In this document: piece by piece, positions 22,322-35,257 of the stretch | Layout of the letters: each line of letters begins with the position of its first letter | Position numbering within the stretch: the stretch's first letter is position 1 | Source: Tulasnella sp. 424 | Taxonomy: Eukaryota; Basidiomycota; Agaricomycetes; Cantharellales; Tulasnellaceae | Length of the DNA stretch: 64,000 nt | Assembly (NCBI GenBank): GCA_019633425.1 | Contig: WSUB01000132.1 | Coordinates: 2,082 to 66,081 of the forward strand | Reading direction: 5' to 3' | Notes under the pieces: generated by a model | Seen by the model: only the letters and a program-made list of their open reading frames with translations | Told to the model about the DNA's origin: nothing | The model's database searches: none | Made by a program: the position numbers and the translations under genes

Positions 22322-24531
22322 ATGGCCACTCTTCAAGATGACAAGGCACCAAAGTTTGATCTAGCTAATGTTCCTCTAGATATCTTCCTCGACATTGTGC
22401 GCTTTCTTGATGTCCAGCATACTTTGCGTCTCCGTCGTGTGAGTACATAACGCTCAAGTTGGTCTTAGCACGACGGACGCATAGTACTCAACTGCCCTAC
22501 CCCTCAGGTCTGCAGATCCTTGGCTCACCTAACGCAATCCCACTCCGTCTGGGCCGCTATGGCCAACCAACACGTCATTCAGCAACTGCTTCCCTGGCCC
22601 ACATGGGCCCTCCCATTGAGTGTTGTAAGCACGCAGACATTAGAGGTGCTCTGTGTCCGCGCGATTCGGCTCCTCGGATGGTGGGATGATGTCAAGGTTT
22701 CTCGAAAGTCGGTCCCTCCATCTGGATGCATCCTTCGACCAGAAAACTCAGTCACTTGGTTGAGCATCTGCCTTTCAAGATGGCTGGTCGTCCAGCTGAA
22801 CGGGCAGGTCCTAGAGTTTTGGGATCTTGAGAACACTCTTGAAACCTGTCCGAGTCCTCGGGCGTCGTTTGATGGCGTCGACGGCATCATCAACGGTGGA
22901 AGGATCTTCCATGATAGCCCAGAAAATTGCACACTTGTGATCTCGACAAGGTAAGGTTCCCGCATTCGCTGTGTCGGATGCCGCTAAAATCCTCCACCAG
23001 ATCTGATCTCGCATATGCCCTCGAACTACGACTCTCCGGGCCGGGAATACCCGCTTCAAGCGCGCACGTCCGGCTTGTGAGATCATGGACTGGGTATTCC
23101 GAACTCCTTGATGCGACCTCCGATCTATGGGCATTCGCAAGGACTTGCACCAAACAAACCGCCACTATTCTTCACTGTCTTTCTGGCCGATCCGTGAACC
23201 TTGTGGGTACAGAGGATGATGAACTGGTGGGCTTATTTCGGATTACCTTGTTCGGTCATATAGCTAAAAAGCTCTTGCGGAAACAGCGCAACCTCCCTGG
23301 AGCGATTCAGATTGGTCACCAAGACATCGCTGTCGCGAGGAGCCATAGTCTTGACATCTACAGCATGGAGTCCGTCATGTCCGTGCTGAACAACGGGGTG
23401 TCGGCTGCGACTACAGGAGCAGTCAGACCTTTCCAATCCTTGGCGTATCCGTCCGCCTGGACTGGTAGTGGTCTCACTTTCGTCCCAAACCGTCCCCCAT
23501 GGCTACGTTCAAAGGCACCTCGTGAAGACGACATTTATCTCACCCTTACAGAGGATGAGATAGGGTATTCCGTTGCGTTGGTCGCTCACAAGGAAACTGA
23601 ACGCGGTGCCGGGGAACCCTCTTATGGGTTTGAGCGGCCGTACTACCTCTTTGGGCCAGAAGATCCATGGATTGCTGCGCTTAGTTGGGGCGACTCGGCT
23701 CGGAGGGCGGTGTCCGTTATCGGCGAAGCTACTTATGTGCTATTATGCGGCATTTCCATCCCTTCCAACGGTGACCCACTCGACGACCAATGGGACAACA
23801 TGGACCGAATCGTAGCCCGGTGGAGAATTCCTCATGGGGAGAAGGATTTCACCAGATTCCTTGCTTTCGACGAGCCAACGGGTAGATCTGTGGTCGCAAT
23901 GGCATCTGGCCATATCTGGATCGCTGATCCAACCATTCATCCTGTCGGATCTGTAGCTCCTTTCAATCCGGCTAGCTTGGTGAGCAGTGTTGTTGACCCC
24001 AGCACCTTGTAGGACACACGCTTATCTTCTCAACACTCCCAGATATACCCAGACCCTGCTTGGCCTTTGACCCGTTCCAGTCCCTGGCTACGCAGGACTG
24101 AGACTCGAGTCCTGGATGAAGATTATCAAGAAATCTCCCCCTGGACCTCTGCGGTTGACGAGTTCTTTACTGACAAAAACCGGCCAAACTCCTTCGGGGG
24201 TGCCACATGGTTTGTTAACGAAGTCCTCCACATACGAGGCACTGCCGAGGTTTTCCAGTTCACAGTCCCTTTCTTGACCGAATACGCGGTTACGGAACTG
24301 ATTCGGCTGGACGAGAGAGTTCTCATTATCGGGAGAGATTACGGCATGGGTATTCATGAAGCATGGCTGCTAACTGCAGGCTCCACCGTCGAATCGGTAA
24401 AGGCGCATCTCCATGCAGGTGGTACAATTGGACAGTTGTCTAAAATCAAGTTAGCAGTCGATGAGTTGCCAACCAGACAATTTGCCTTGTGGAGTCATCG
24501 CACTGAACCAAACAATCCCCTCCACCTGTAG
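22322..24531 (+). CDS. F-box protein, paralogue of the inverted gene at 25483-27774
   Basis: About 655 aa; exons 22322-22438, 22508-22950, 23001-23226, 23287-23979 and 24043-24531, all GT-AG. The N-terminus carries an F-box (NVPLDIFLDIVRFLDVQH, then VCRSLAHLTQSHSVW after the first intron), the Skp1-binding part of an SCF ubiquitin ligase. The rest (~580 aa) shows repeated short hydrophobic strands such as WLVVQLNGQVLEFWDLEN and SGHIWIADP, suggesting a beta-propeller-like substrate domain, though no WD repeat is clear. The third intron is 60 nt without a stop, so its retention would leave the frame open. All exon joins are supported by the paralogue on the other strand. Confidence 0.82.
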
Positions 24532-25482
24532 TTGGAAGGAGATCAAGCACGGAGGAGGGAGGAGGCTAGGGCCTATTTGGCAACTGCACATCAACGTTTG
24601 GAGTGTGTTGAAGCTCCCAATGCCTATATTATCCCTTCGAGACTACCTGTCCAAATCTGACATGATATTTGGCCCATTTTCTTAATGTTTAGGTCTTGTC
24701 CTTTCATAGGTGATGCGTGTTGCCCCTTGTTGATCATGATTTGCTCGATTTGGCAATTTCGGGGGACCTTTGAAGTAGGCTGAATGGGGCCCTTGCCACT
24801 TCTTCACCACATAACTATTATCAAGGTCAGAGGTGGTGCAAAGATCAGTCAATATATTACATGCTCAGGTTTTGGGGTCCCTTTAGGCCTGACTTTCTTT
24901 CAAAGTTTAACTAGTGTGTTGTCAGAAGTGAAAAGCGCAGCATTTCATGCCGGATCACACGTGCCTTGAAGTTCTAGATCGCATCTTGGTCGAGCTTCGA
25001 CCAAAAAAGAGGGGTCACCAGATGCAATAGTGTTACGTCGGAGATGGCCGAAAGTACAGAGGTCTGGATTCGAGTCCTGTGCGGGGTCATCACCGCATCC
25101 CTTCCCCTTCAAATGGATCGTGCCATTGAGATGTGTGCGCACCTCATCGGACAACCATGACAGAACCAATAGTGCCGGTCTTGTAGCAGACATCAAACTC
25201 GTCCAACCGAGAAACTGGTCCCTCATCGACACGCCAGACAATACATCTCACTATCCTAATCCTTAAAACTTTTAAACACCTCGATAGTGTCAGACCGGAG
25301 ATAGCCTTCAAGGGTATAGAGGAGGTGGCAATGTTGAAGATCACAAGAGCCATAACGGCGGACGAAAAGGTTTGTCGAAGTCCCAAGGGAGATGTTGGAG
25401 TGCCAGTGCGATTGTGTGGACATATTAAGTAATAATTGGCGGGCTTTACAGGATGTGAATAAGTGTTTCTACTCTAAAGAGG
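24532..25482. other. Intergenic region between convergent F-box genes, with a tRNA-like stretch
   Basis: No protein gene. At 25045-25077 sequences resembling RNA polymerase III A box (TGGCCGAAAGT) and B box (GGATTCGAGTCC) occur 10 bp apart, too close for an intact tRNA; a decayed tRNA or SINE is possible. Confidence 0.4.
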
Positions 25483-27774
25483 TCAGAGGTAGCATGAGGC
25501 AGTTGGTTCTGCCCTGGTACGCCACGCCGAGTACTGACGAGCAGAACATGCATCAACAGAGAGCGAGACACCAGGGATCGCCTCGATTATGCCGCTAGCG
25601 TGAAGTTGGAGTAAAAGGTCTTCCAGCCTTGTATTGATTGCAAGTGCTTTCGCCTCGTACTGGAGGCTGTTTTCGTCCCTCTGAACGATAAGGAGTCTCT
25701 GACCAGCCTGAACAACCTCCAGAGCTGGAAATGCAGACTCAGTGGGAGAGAGTGAGAATAGCAGGGTTTCCGCAGGACCTTGGATGTGCAAGACATCGTT
25801 GACAAACCACTTTGTTCCACCAAAGCAGTCTGGACGGTTCTTGCCAGGGAAATACTTCTCGACGGAGGCCGACCAGTCCTCTACTGGGGCACCATTGCTC
25901 TCTGGAGCTGAGAAATACACCGGTTCTGGAGGCCATGGAGTTACATGAAGATGGGGCCAAGCTGGGTCTGGATGAGGCTAAAGTTTTCGGATAGAGTTGA
26001 GTACATCGGTCCAAAGGCAAATTGTACGTGAACCCACCGATGCAAGTATCTCCCATGACAAGTTTATTTCCCGGGCCTTAGCCAGTGGATCGACAACCCA
26101 TATGCGACCAGATGCCATGGAAACTGCGGATATCCCGGTATATTCATCGAACCCGAGTAGTTTAGGGTAATCGGCCCCTCCCCCCGGAAGAGACCACGTC
26201 TTTGTTATTCGGTCAACGGAGCGGTCGTAGGCCTTGAAAAGCCTCGGATCAGGGGGCATACACGCTCCCATAAGTAGTATGTCCTTCCCAATATTCACTA
26301 CGTGGACCAGCCTGCGAGCTGATCCCCCCCAGCTCACCGCTACAATCGCATGGTAGAGTTGGGGCACAAAGAAGTAGTAAGGCTTCTCAAGCCGGTACAT
26401 GTCCTCTTCTTCATCCAAGTTGCTCTGCCTGCGGGCAACCAACGCAACCCAAGAGCCTAGGAAAGGCTCGGTGAAGATGAGATAGATGTCCTCAGGATTG
26501 TGTTCTTCTCTGCGAGTCCAACTGGGTCGGGTTGGCACGAAGTGGAAGTCGGTTCCTGTCCAGCGTTCCGGGTATGCAAGTGTTTGGAAGGGATGTAACG
26601 TTGTTGGGCTAGGATTGAAGAGGAGGCGCCTAGTACAGACCATATTGCAGTCATACTATAGATGTCGACAGAGGTTGTCCTTGCAACCGCGACAGCGTGA
26701 GGGAGGACCTGGATGGCTCTTGGGAGGTTAAGCTAGCGGTTTTGGTCGGGGTGGTAGTTAGCGCTCTGAAATTGAAACGATCTGTACTAATCGCTTACTA
26801 GTTCGTCGGGGTTTGCTGCAACGAGTCGGACAGATCGTCCAGACACACTGTGGAGAATCATCGCGGCTTGCTCAGTGCGCCCCTTCCCGAAGGCTCATAT
26901 TGTACCAGCTGCGTCCAACAGCTCCGAATAGCCCTCCCATCTTCGTGCAAGCATAGCGCGAGGTACACCATCGACCCCAAGCTTCGGCAAGTGTACTTCT
27001 AGGGCGTGTGCTTCGTAGGATCTGATGACGAACGTTAGAAACAACCAATACCAGCCAGAATGACCAATACCTTGTTGAGACTACGAGTGACCATGCATCA
27101 CCTGAGCCCGGGAGTAATTTGCCACCATCGATGACACCGCGAAGACCGTCAAAGACGGCTCGAGGAGAGTCGAAATAGTTTTCCAGGTCCCAGAACTCAA
27201 GGCGACGGCCGCTGACCTGGACAACCAGCCATCTTGAACAACAGATGGTGAGCCATGTCACGGAATGCTCTGCCTGATGAATGCATCTAGTTGGAGAGCC
27301 TTTCGTTTTAGGGTCGCTACGTTCCCAGCACTGGGTTAAGCGGACAGCACGGATGCAAAGCTTCTCTATCGTGCAGGCAGGGACGTCCTTCAATGGTAAA
27401 GCCCATGGCGGCCAGGGAAGTCGGTTCTTCAAGACATGCTCGCTGACCATAATCACCCACACGGCATGCTGTTGTGTCGCATCGGCTAATGCTTTGCATA
27501 CCTGTGGACGAATACTTAGAATACTTGTCGAACCCAGTATAAAAGTTTAGCTTACACGACGGAGAACTAAGACATGCCGAACGTCTAGGAAGCCGAATAT
27601 GTCGAGAAGAATGTCCATAGGAAGATCTTTCAAGCTTGACTTGTCGCCTGAAACAATAGCGGTAGGTGTTGATGGCGGGGTGGACAGTTCGAGGCAGCGT
27701 TGTGCGTTCTCTGGCGAAAGGAGGTTGGCTTCTGAACGTTTCGATATTTGTGATCGGGACTTCTTGCGTTGCAT
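25483..27774 (-). pseudogene. F-box gene copy with an in-frame stop
   Basis: Inverted paralogue of the gene at 22322-24531. Readable exons on the minus strand: 27774-27556 (F-box, LKDLPMDILLDIFGFLDVRH), 27501-27071, 27021 to about 26810, then about 26745-26010 and about 25980-25483. All intron positions agree with the intact gene. In exon 3 a TGA at 26897-26895 stands where the paralogue has a Trp codon (DLWAF versus TI-stop-AF). Near 26620-26640 the reading frame also shifts relative to the paralogue, unless a 32-nt intron is removed there. Splice sites are otherwise preserved, so the inactivation looks recent; a sequencing error is the alternative. Confidence 0.72.
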
Positions 27775-28121
27775 ATTGATTGTATGATAGTGTCGAGCAC
27801 TAGGATAGGGTTCGAGGTGTCGTGGCGATGTCGACGTCCGTTTGCGGTTGGTGTTCGAATCAGGTCCCCGTTCGGAGGAGGTTCGCTCGGTTCGCTCGAC
27901 CTCGTCATCGACCAGGCCCCACTTTGACCTATGAGTCTACCAACCCTCCCACGAAATTCAACAATTTTTGCAGACAAATCATCACATAAACAAAAGGAGC
28001 GCTTAGGACAAGCTCGCCGGTTTGAACTGTGGCGCTTTTCATTTGTTCCATTGTTTGTCTACTGTAGGTTCAACTCATTGAAGTCCGACTTCCATACTGT
28101 CTCGTAATCAAGCCCCCTCCA
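27775..28121. promoter_or_regulatory. Divergent intergenic region between F-box copy and helicase
   Basis: About 350 bp between two divergently starting genes, so it should contain both promoters. No TATA box recognised. Confidence 0.5.
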
Positions 28122-31100
28122 ATGCCCCCCAAGAAACATATCGTCCGCCACGGCAATGCTGGTAATTCAACAAAGGCCTCAAAGCCTAAAGAATCTCCCG
28201 AGCCATCTTCAAGCAAGTCTGATCAGCCAGAACGGAAAATGTTGTTCCCACCAGGCAGTAAAACTCCCCTCGCTTTGCTGAACGAAAGGCTCGTCCAGTT
28301 CCTTACTTAGACGCTTTCCGTCCACCTCATGTAACCACGTATCTCAGATGCCAGAAAAATGGATGGGAACGACCACTAGCCGATCCTGTGCGTCTGGCCG
28401 CTCTCCTTCCTGAAATTTGACGGTAACCAATCCTTGAACCAATCACAGCGCCGCTTAGGCGGAGCCTGGACCTGCGCCATCACCCTTAGACGAATGGACA
28501 AGAAGACTTCAACCATCGAATCTGTACGAATGGAGCCTCATCCACCTCTGTCAAAGGAGACAGCAGAAGAGGTTAGATCCTACAGGCCGTGATATCCAGC
28601 TGTTGGTCGAGGAGGTCGAATAATCTGGGAATATCGTTGATCATCAGGCAAAACACTGGGGTGCTGTCTACGCATTATATCGAGTACGTAATGAAAAGGT
28701 TTTTTTAGGCGGAAGTATCGTCAACTGACCCATCTTATCCTTAGTTTGCCAACAACCTGCAACTTAATATGGTCCTGCCACTCGAGCCGCGTAAATACTG
28801 GGCGGAACTCGCCGAAGAGCACAAGAAAGTACCCGAACACCTCGCTTGGCAGTATATGTCGGATCCTTTTGCGGCCAGGAAGATGGTAGATGAACGGCAA
28901 TCGAAAGCGCGGGCAAGGCGCGAAGAGGAAGACGCGGCAGCCGAAGCGACCATCGACGGAGAAATCGATCAAAGCGGAGGGTCGAAAAGCAGAGCTCAAG
29001 TTTCGAAGTCCCGTGCTGCAAAAGAGTTCTCGTACGCCCCTGAGGTTAGAATGGCTCAGAGTTTGCGAGAGTCGGTCGAGGCAACTATCAAATCGGTGAG
29101 CTTCCCGCTTTCTCTATATCCAGCTCCCGTAAGCGCGACCTCATAGTCTCCAAGGCCACCAATTCTTTCCCAGAACTGCAGAACACCGATGCTGGAACAG
29201 CTTCGGAGACGAAGTTTGATGGAGAAACTCTTTCCAAACAGCTCTCGACTCTAGGATTCAATCAACATGCGATCAAGCGAGTCCTATCACTGCTTTCCCG
29301 TTCCCCGCCCTACGACCCATACCTCGCCTCCTTGAAGGAACTTTCCGATCTCGACGCGGCGTTAACGCATCTGCTCATGACGACGAACGAGTCCGACCTT
29401 CCCAAGGCGTTCTTGGAACAAAAAGGGAAACGATCCGCTGGCGGATTTGTCAGTTCCTTGCACTCTGGAAACTCTTCAGAGGATCTTCAAACGAGATGGG
29501 TCCGTGAAAGGGCAACCAAGGAGGCCGGGTGGCCGGAGAGGGCTGTTCAGGAATGCCTGTCTATTTCGACGGAGTGGAGCGTGTTAATGGAGATGTTGGG
29601 GAGGAAGCTTCTGGGCCTCGAAGTTTCCCAAGAGATTGTGGTTCAAACCAGGGAATCAGATCCAGGAATTGATGTGGAAGAGAGGGACTCACTTCGCAAG
29701 GAGGAGATCGAGGCTCTTCTCTCCGTCCACGTAGAGGCCTCGATGAAGGATCAAACGTTGGCGATACCCATCCCTGATTCCCCCTTAACTTTGCATATCA
29801 TTTACACGCCTCACCATCCGTATCCATTTCCCGGCTCCGCAATCCCGTGTCGCGTTCCACCCATGTACGTCACGTCGCCAAAAAGCCCTCCATATGTGCG
29901 CCTCTACATCCTATCGGGGCTTTTATCGTCCTTGTACAATCCTTCCGACGACGGAAGCTCTCTACATAGCGTCCTAGAAACTGGTCAAGGTATTGCATTT
30001 GCTGCAGTTGACTTCACTTCGGCCTTATGGGTCGAGATGCAACAGCGAGGGCCGCCGGACGTCAGCGACGTCATGAAGCACCTGTTACCCTCTACGGATC
30101 CAAAGCCTTCAGCTCCCGTACCAGCTCCGCGGTCTGCCCTTCAAGTACAAGCACCAACTGGAGCTCGCTCCAAGCAGCGAAAGCCTGCCGTTGACGAACG
30201 CACCGACGGACGCGTCCTCGCAGACTTTGAAGCGATGCGTTCCAAACCAGAGTACCGCATCCTTTTGGAGCAACGTCAGAAATTACCAGCGTGGGCAGCT
30301 CAAGATAAGATCGTCAAGTTCGTTGAACAGAACCGGGTTACCATTGTGGTTGGAGAAACGGGTTGCGGCAAAACCACACAGCGTGAGGCTTTCATCCGCC
30401 CGCTGTGTAACGAACTAATATTTTCCTCAAATAGTTCCACAGTTTATCCTCGAACACTTAATCACGTCCCAACGTGGTAAAGAGGCTTCGATTCTCGTAA
30501 CTCAGCCAAGAAGGGTATCGGCTCTGGGCGTTTCAGCTCGAGTTAGCGCAGAGAGGCTAAACGACGGCAGTGTCGGTTACGCCATCCGAGGAGATAGCAA
30601 AACGACCACGAAAACAAAGCTCTTGTTCGTTACGACCGGTGTGGCGTTGCGACGTTTGGCAACAGATGAGGATCATACATTGAGCAACGTAACGCATGTT
30701 ATTGTAGATGAAGTGAGTTCGGTCTTGGTCCTCTCTCCTCGCGATCGAGAGAAACCTCATCATCCCCAATGCAGGTGCACGAAAGGAGCGTTGATAGCGA
30801 CTTCCTGCTTCTTGAACTGCGAGAGCTGCTAAAGCGAAACAGAACTATCAAGGTTATTCTCATGTCAGCGACCATCAACCAGAAGACCTTCGTTGACTAT
30901 TTCAACGGGGCACCCGTAATCGAGATTCCAGGCTTCACGTATCCCGTCAAAGATTTGTGAGGGGCTTTCCAACATTCCTGTGGATCCTGCCACTTACACC
31001 AGAAGCGTTAGATATCTGGAAAATTTACTCCCGGCCATATCCTATCGCCCCGCCTCTGTAAAAAAGACAGAGAAAAAGCTTACGGAGGAACAAGAGGCCG

Positions 31101-33395
31101 CACGACAGGCGTACCGAGATCAAGGAATGGACGAGGAAGCTATTATTGCTATGGAGCATATATCTAAAGCGAACCGATTTGACTATCAGGTCTGCCTTAT
31201 CCGTGAAGTCTCATCCTACGACACGTACTTACTCATCATTTGCAGCTACTTGCTGCCGCCGTAGAACACGTAGTTCGTCAGACAACGGACCCGAAAGCGG
31301 CTATTCTCGTTTTCATGCCAGGGGTTCAAGAAATTACCACTGCAATCGAAACCATCCGGTCCCTTCCTGGTTCAAAAAGTGCTTTGGAAGTCTTGCCACT
31401 TCACGCCAACTTGACCGTCGACCAACAAAAACTAGTTTTCCAGCCTTGTCATGGGCGAAAGGTGGTGGTAGCTACGAACGTTGCGGAGGTGCGCTCATCA
31501 TTACCTGAGGCGGTTGTTCAAGCCATATTAACTAATATGGGCGAAAGACCTCAATCACCATCCCAGATGTCGTCTACGTCATTGACGCCGGCCGAGTGAA
31601 AGAGATCTCGTACGATACGATCACCGGAATATCCAAGTTGAACGAGACGTGGGTCACGAAAGCAGCCGCTCGGCAGAGACGCGGTCGTGCTGGTCGAACT
31701 CAACCCGGAGAATGCTACAAGTTGTATACAAAAAAGCAAGCAGAATCAATGATCGACTTCCCTATTCCGGAAATTCTTCGAGTGCCGTTAGATGCTTTGT
31801 CTCTCCAAGTCAAAGCAGCTAGGGAAGACGAAGACGTGACGGTAAGTGCACCACTTTGTCTGAAGAAAGACCTTTCAGTTGATGAAGGTATCCCTTAGCT
31901 ATTTTTGTCAAAGGCGATTGACCCTCCTAAGGTCGAAGCTATGAAGGAAGCATGGCGAACGCTAGAGAACCTCGGCGCTATCGACGAAAATGGCAAGCTG
32001 ACTGCTCTCGGCCGGTACATGGCGAGTTTATTCACTTTCGCTGCGACGGGCATGATCGATAATGGATATTATCTTTTTTAGTCACTATTACCTCTTGACC
32101 TTCGCCTCGGAAAGGTTAGCAGCTTGGTGCTTTTCCCCAGAGAACGTCAAGTAACACGCTTTGCGAATGCCTTGCAGATGCTCATTTTAGGAGCAGTCTT
32201 CCGTTGCCTAGATCCAGTCCTCACAGTTGCAGCCTCACTGTCTTCTAAACCTTTATTCTACTCTCCCAATGATAAGCGCGATGAAGCAAAGAGGTAAGAT
32301 ACAATCCATTCCAGCTCAAACCATGTGCCCAAAACGGAAGCAGGATTTTCACAAAACCTGCCACCGCCAAACGTCGGCGCGGCAATCTTGTGATCATTCT
32401 CGCTCCGGATTTCTTTCATGCTTCGCGTACGATCCATGCCTGCCGCCTTCCCTCCACCTCATCGGACGAGCCCTGACTAAGCACTTTTTTCTCCTTAGAG
32501 CCCGCCAGCGCCTTGCCGCAGCCAACAGCGACCTCCTTACAGACGTCAAAGCCTACGATAAATGCATGGCTCTGCGCTCGAGCGGTCGATCCGAACAACA
32601 GAAATTCTGTGACGCGAACTTCATTTCGCCGAACACGGTTCGCGAAATTACTTCGTTGCGAGCTGACTTCCATTCGGCACTCGTTGGGCTCGGGTTTGTT
32701 CCAATCGACTCCAGCCCCTCGGATCCTTCGGTGAACATACACATGTCCAACGAGAACCTCGTCAAGTCCGTCGTCTGTGGAGGCCTATGGCCTCGGGTGG
32801 CTATGGTGTCAACGCCAAAACAGCTGTTTGACAAAGTACAGGCCGGAACGGTGGAACGAGAGCGGGAAGCAAAGGAGTACAAGTTATTTGAGAAAGGAGA
32901 ACGAGTGTTCATCCATCCTCAGAGTGTCATGTTCGATGGATTGGGCAGCCACAGAAGCCCTTTCTTTGCGTATTTCTCGAAGAACATGACGAGCAAGGTC
33001 TTTTTAAGAGATGTGACGGAGGTGCGAATGCTGTTTCATTCCTTGAGGTATTCTTAGCTGAGTCTTCGTCCACAAGGTCCCAATGTATGGAGCACTCTTG
33101 TTCGGGGGGAAAGTGACTGTGAATCACATTGCAGGCGGCTTGACCATTGGCATTGATGGCGATTCGATCAAGTTGAAGGCCTGGCCACGCATCGGAGTGT
33201 TGATTAATCAATTAAGGTAAGTTGGCATTCAGTTATGTGGGAAATACACCACTTATTCTATCGAACGAAAGGCGTCTCTTGGATGCTCAACTTGCGCGGT
33301 CGTTGGACAACGCCACCATTTGCGATGTAGGCGACGGAAACGTGGTCGTGGACGCCATGCTCTCCTTGCTAGACAGAGATGGGCTCTCCATGTAG
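28122..33395 (+). CDS. DEAH-box RNA helicase, DHX57/DHX29/YLR419W-like
   Basis: ATP-dependent RNA helicase, about 1398 aa from 17 exons: 28122-28297, 28348-28387, 28449-28571, 28648-28683, 28745-29095, 29155-30382, 30435-30712, 30775-30956, 31003-31189, 31246-31488, 31548-31841, 31899-32021, 32082-32114, 32178-32293, 32499-33021, 33077-33216 and 33272-33395. Order: a basic N-terminus with a CQKNGW double-stranded-RNA-binding-like element, a UBA-like segment ([19 protein letters not shown]), an RWD-like domain (~residues 430-570), then the helicase core. Core motifs are [10 protein letters not shown] (I), TQPRRVSA (Ia), DEVHER (II), SATIN (III), ATNVAETSITIP (V) and QRRGRAGR (VI), followed by HA2 and OB-fold regions ([15 protein letters not shown]). 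Full length for the family, so expected functional; family members act in translation or RNA metabolism. The intron at 32022-32081 is GC-AG. Confidence 0.9.
32022..32081 (+). other. GC-AG intron in the helicase gene
   Basis: Joining ...GRYM at 32021 to [11 protein letters not shown] at 32082 matches the conserved helicase sequence (GRHLS-LP in relatives). The removed 60 nt begin GCGAGT and end TTTTTTAG. No GT donor nearby gives the same join. Confidence 0.7.
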
Positions 33396-33710
33396 AAGGC
33401 TTAATAATAGCGATAGTTTTGTTTATTTTCCTTCCTTCAATCCACGAATCGCAGAGTATCAGAACGATGGAGGTGACGGAAAATACAAACCGTTTGTTTC
33501 AGGAGCGGGTGAAGATGAGTCAGCAAACAAACAGACATGGAACTCACACCCCCCAATTGGCCATCCATGCCTCGACCACCCCCTCAATTTCCAGCATATG
33601 GGAAGCAGTGACATCTCTATGTAAAACCTGAGGAACCAAATTCAAATGAACTCCTTCGCGCCGGCGGAGTCATGACAGAACGGCATTTTGAACCAAACAC
33701 GTGCATCGGG
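33396..33710. other. Intergenic region with array-specific repeat
   Basis: 3' flank of the helicase. From about 33500 the sequence (CCATCCATGCCTCGACCACC etc.) recurs at 37845-37990 and 42750-42900 upstream of the other type A F-box genes. Confidence 0.6.
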
Positions 33711-33733
33711 CTTGCACACCAATGAGGTCGCCC
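33711..33733 (+). promoter_or_regulatory. Shared promoter element of F-box gene A1
   Basis: CTTGCACACCAATGAGGTCGCCC, 97 nt before the mini-exon ATG, followed by a TTTATATAC TATA-like box at 33737. Confidence 0.6.
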
Positions 33734-33829
33734 ACTTTTATATACTGACTCTCCTGCAGGAGAAGAGGTCATATACGATCCACCAAACCATCATCCCTGT
33801 GGTACGCCCCTGACCATCACTAACGCTGA

Positions 33830-35257
33830 TGCAGTCCCCGGAGCAAGCGATCAAGGTCAGGCTCCTGCTCTTCGAAGATCTCGAAAGGGTGCTCATTATC
33901 GATTCTAGAAGCAGGTCGAGTCTGAACAAGTGGTGGATAAGCCAGCACAGCTCCAAAATGGCGCGATTCTCGGCTTGCCAAATGAGCTGCTGTTGCGGGT
34001 CATCTCCCTCCTATCCACGGGCTCTATCCGGAATCTCATGGTCAACCGGTCCTTCCGATCAGTCTGCGAGCAGGGCTTGTATCGAAGCATTTTGCTTCCC
34101 AGACATCCTCGCAGGTCCATTCGCCTTCTCGAAACCTTCCTACTGCGACCGGACTTGGCCCTCCTCGTACGATACCTGGAAATCGACCTCAGCTGGCGGT
34201 ATCCCTGGCTTATCCCCTCGAGCCAAGTCCCACCTGACCTTCAGCCGGACGGCCTGGAAGCACTGTGTCTCGCCAAAAATATACACTCCCTTTCTTTAGC
34301 GGGAGTCGCAGGTTGGATATGGCAGCCCGAAATGGCCAAATTTCGCGAAGCTATTTTCAAGCTGAAGTTAGTCCGACTCCAAGTCCCCAACATACACGAC
34401 CCGCACACCGAGTACGGCTGCTCGTGGCCTGGTGAATCGGACAGCGAGGACGAGTGGGACGGAGACCTAGGCGACGAGATTCGGAGGCTGTTGCAAGCAC
34501 AGTCCCAGTTGGAGGAATTCAAGTTATCAGACTCGTCAATTACGTACAAGACGGCGACAAGTCTCCAAGCTTCCCTCAAGGCCTCGGACGTTCTAAACCT
34601 CAAATCTTTACAAGCTTCTCCCGTCGTCGCTAAGGCGTTTCTTCCGGTCGCTGCTCGGCTTGAAAGCTTGAACCTCACGATCAGCAATTGGGGTGATCGA
34701 TTGCTCTCCGAAATGGAAAGCAAATCGGCAGCAATCAAGCTCTCCATTCGCCGCTTCACCATTCGGGTTTGGTATTCAGATGAATGGCTTTGGAACAACT
34801 TGGCCAAGGTCTTTGCATTGTTCCCCAAGACCGAGGAACTGTCCGTCACAATCAACTCCCTTACGACTGCAACGGATGTGGAACCGGCGAAGTATTTCTT
34901 CGAGAAGGTACGCGTCGAATAGGTTTTAATGGCCTTTCTGCTCATTCCATGCTCCCAATTTGATAGGTCGGCGACAATGTTTACGTTTTCCCCTCACTTC
35001 GGAGAATAGAGGTGAGGTTCGAGACCCTCCACCGCGAAACTCCGAAGATTTTCGAAGTGGAGATTGGATCTATGCTGAGGGCTAGGGCTGCCTGTCCAAT
35101 GCTGGAGACGGTCGTCGATCCAGAAAAGCGCTTATGGACATTCCGACCGGATCACGGGATGTTGGGAGGGTGTGCACCCCACCTCTTAGGGCTCTTGATG
35201 ACTGACCATCTGGTGCAAGAAAATGACCTTCCAGCTCCGGAAGGAAGTGTCTCATAA
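33830..35257 (+). CDS. F-box/leucine-rich protein, array gene A1
   Basis: 438 aa; exons 33830-33856, 33909-34907 and 34967-35257. The 27-nt first exon encodes MQSPEQAIK and supplies the only start codon: exon 2 begins AAGCAG where the sister gene A2 has ATGCAC. F-box at the N-terminus (LGLPNELLLRVISLLSTGSIRNLMVN). Leucine-rich segments follow (LLRPDLALLVRYLEIDLSW; IHSLSLAGV; LEEFKLSDSS; LESLNLTISNW), consistent with an LRR substrate receptor of an SCF ubiquitin ligase. Exon 3 encodes a conserved C-terminus with DPEKRLWTFRPD. Closest to A2 (38131) and A3 (43128). Confidence 0.85.
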
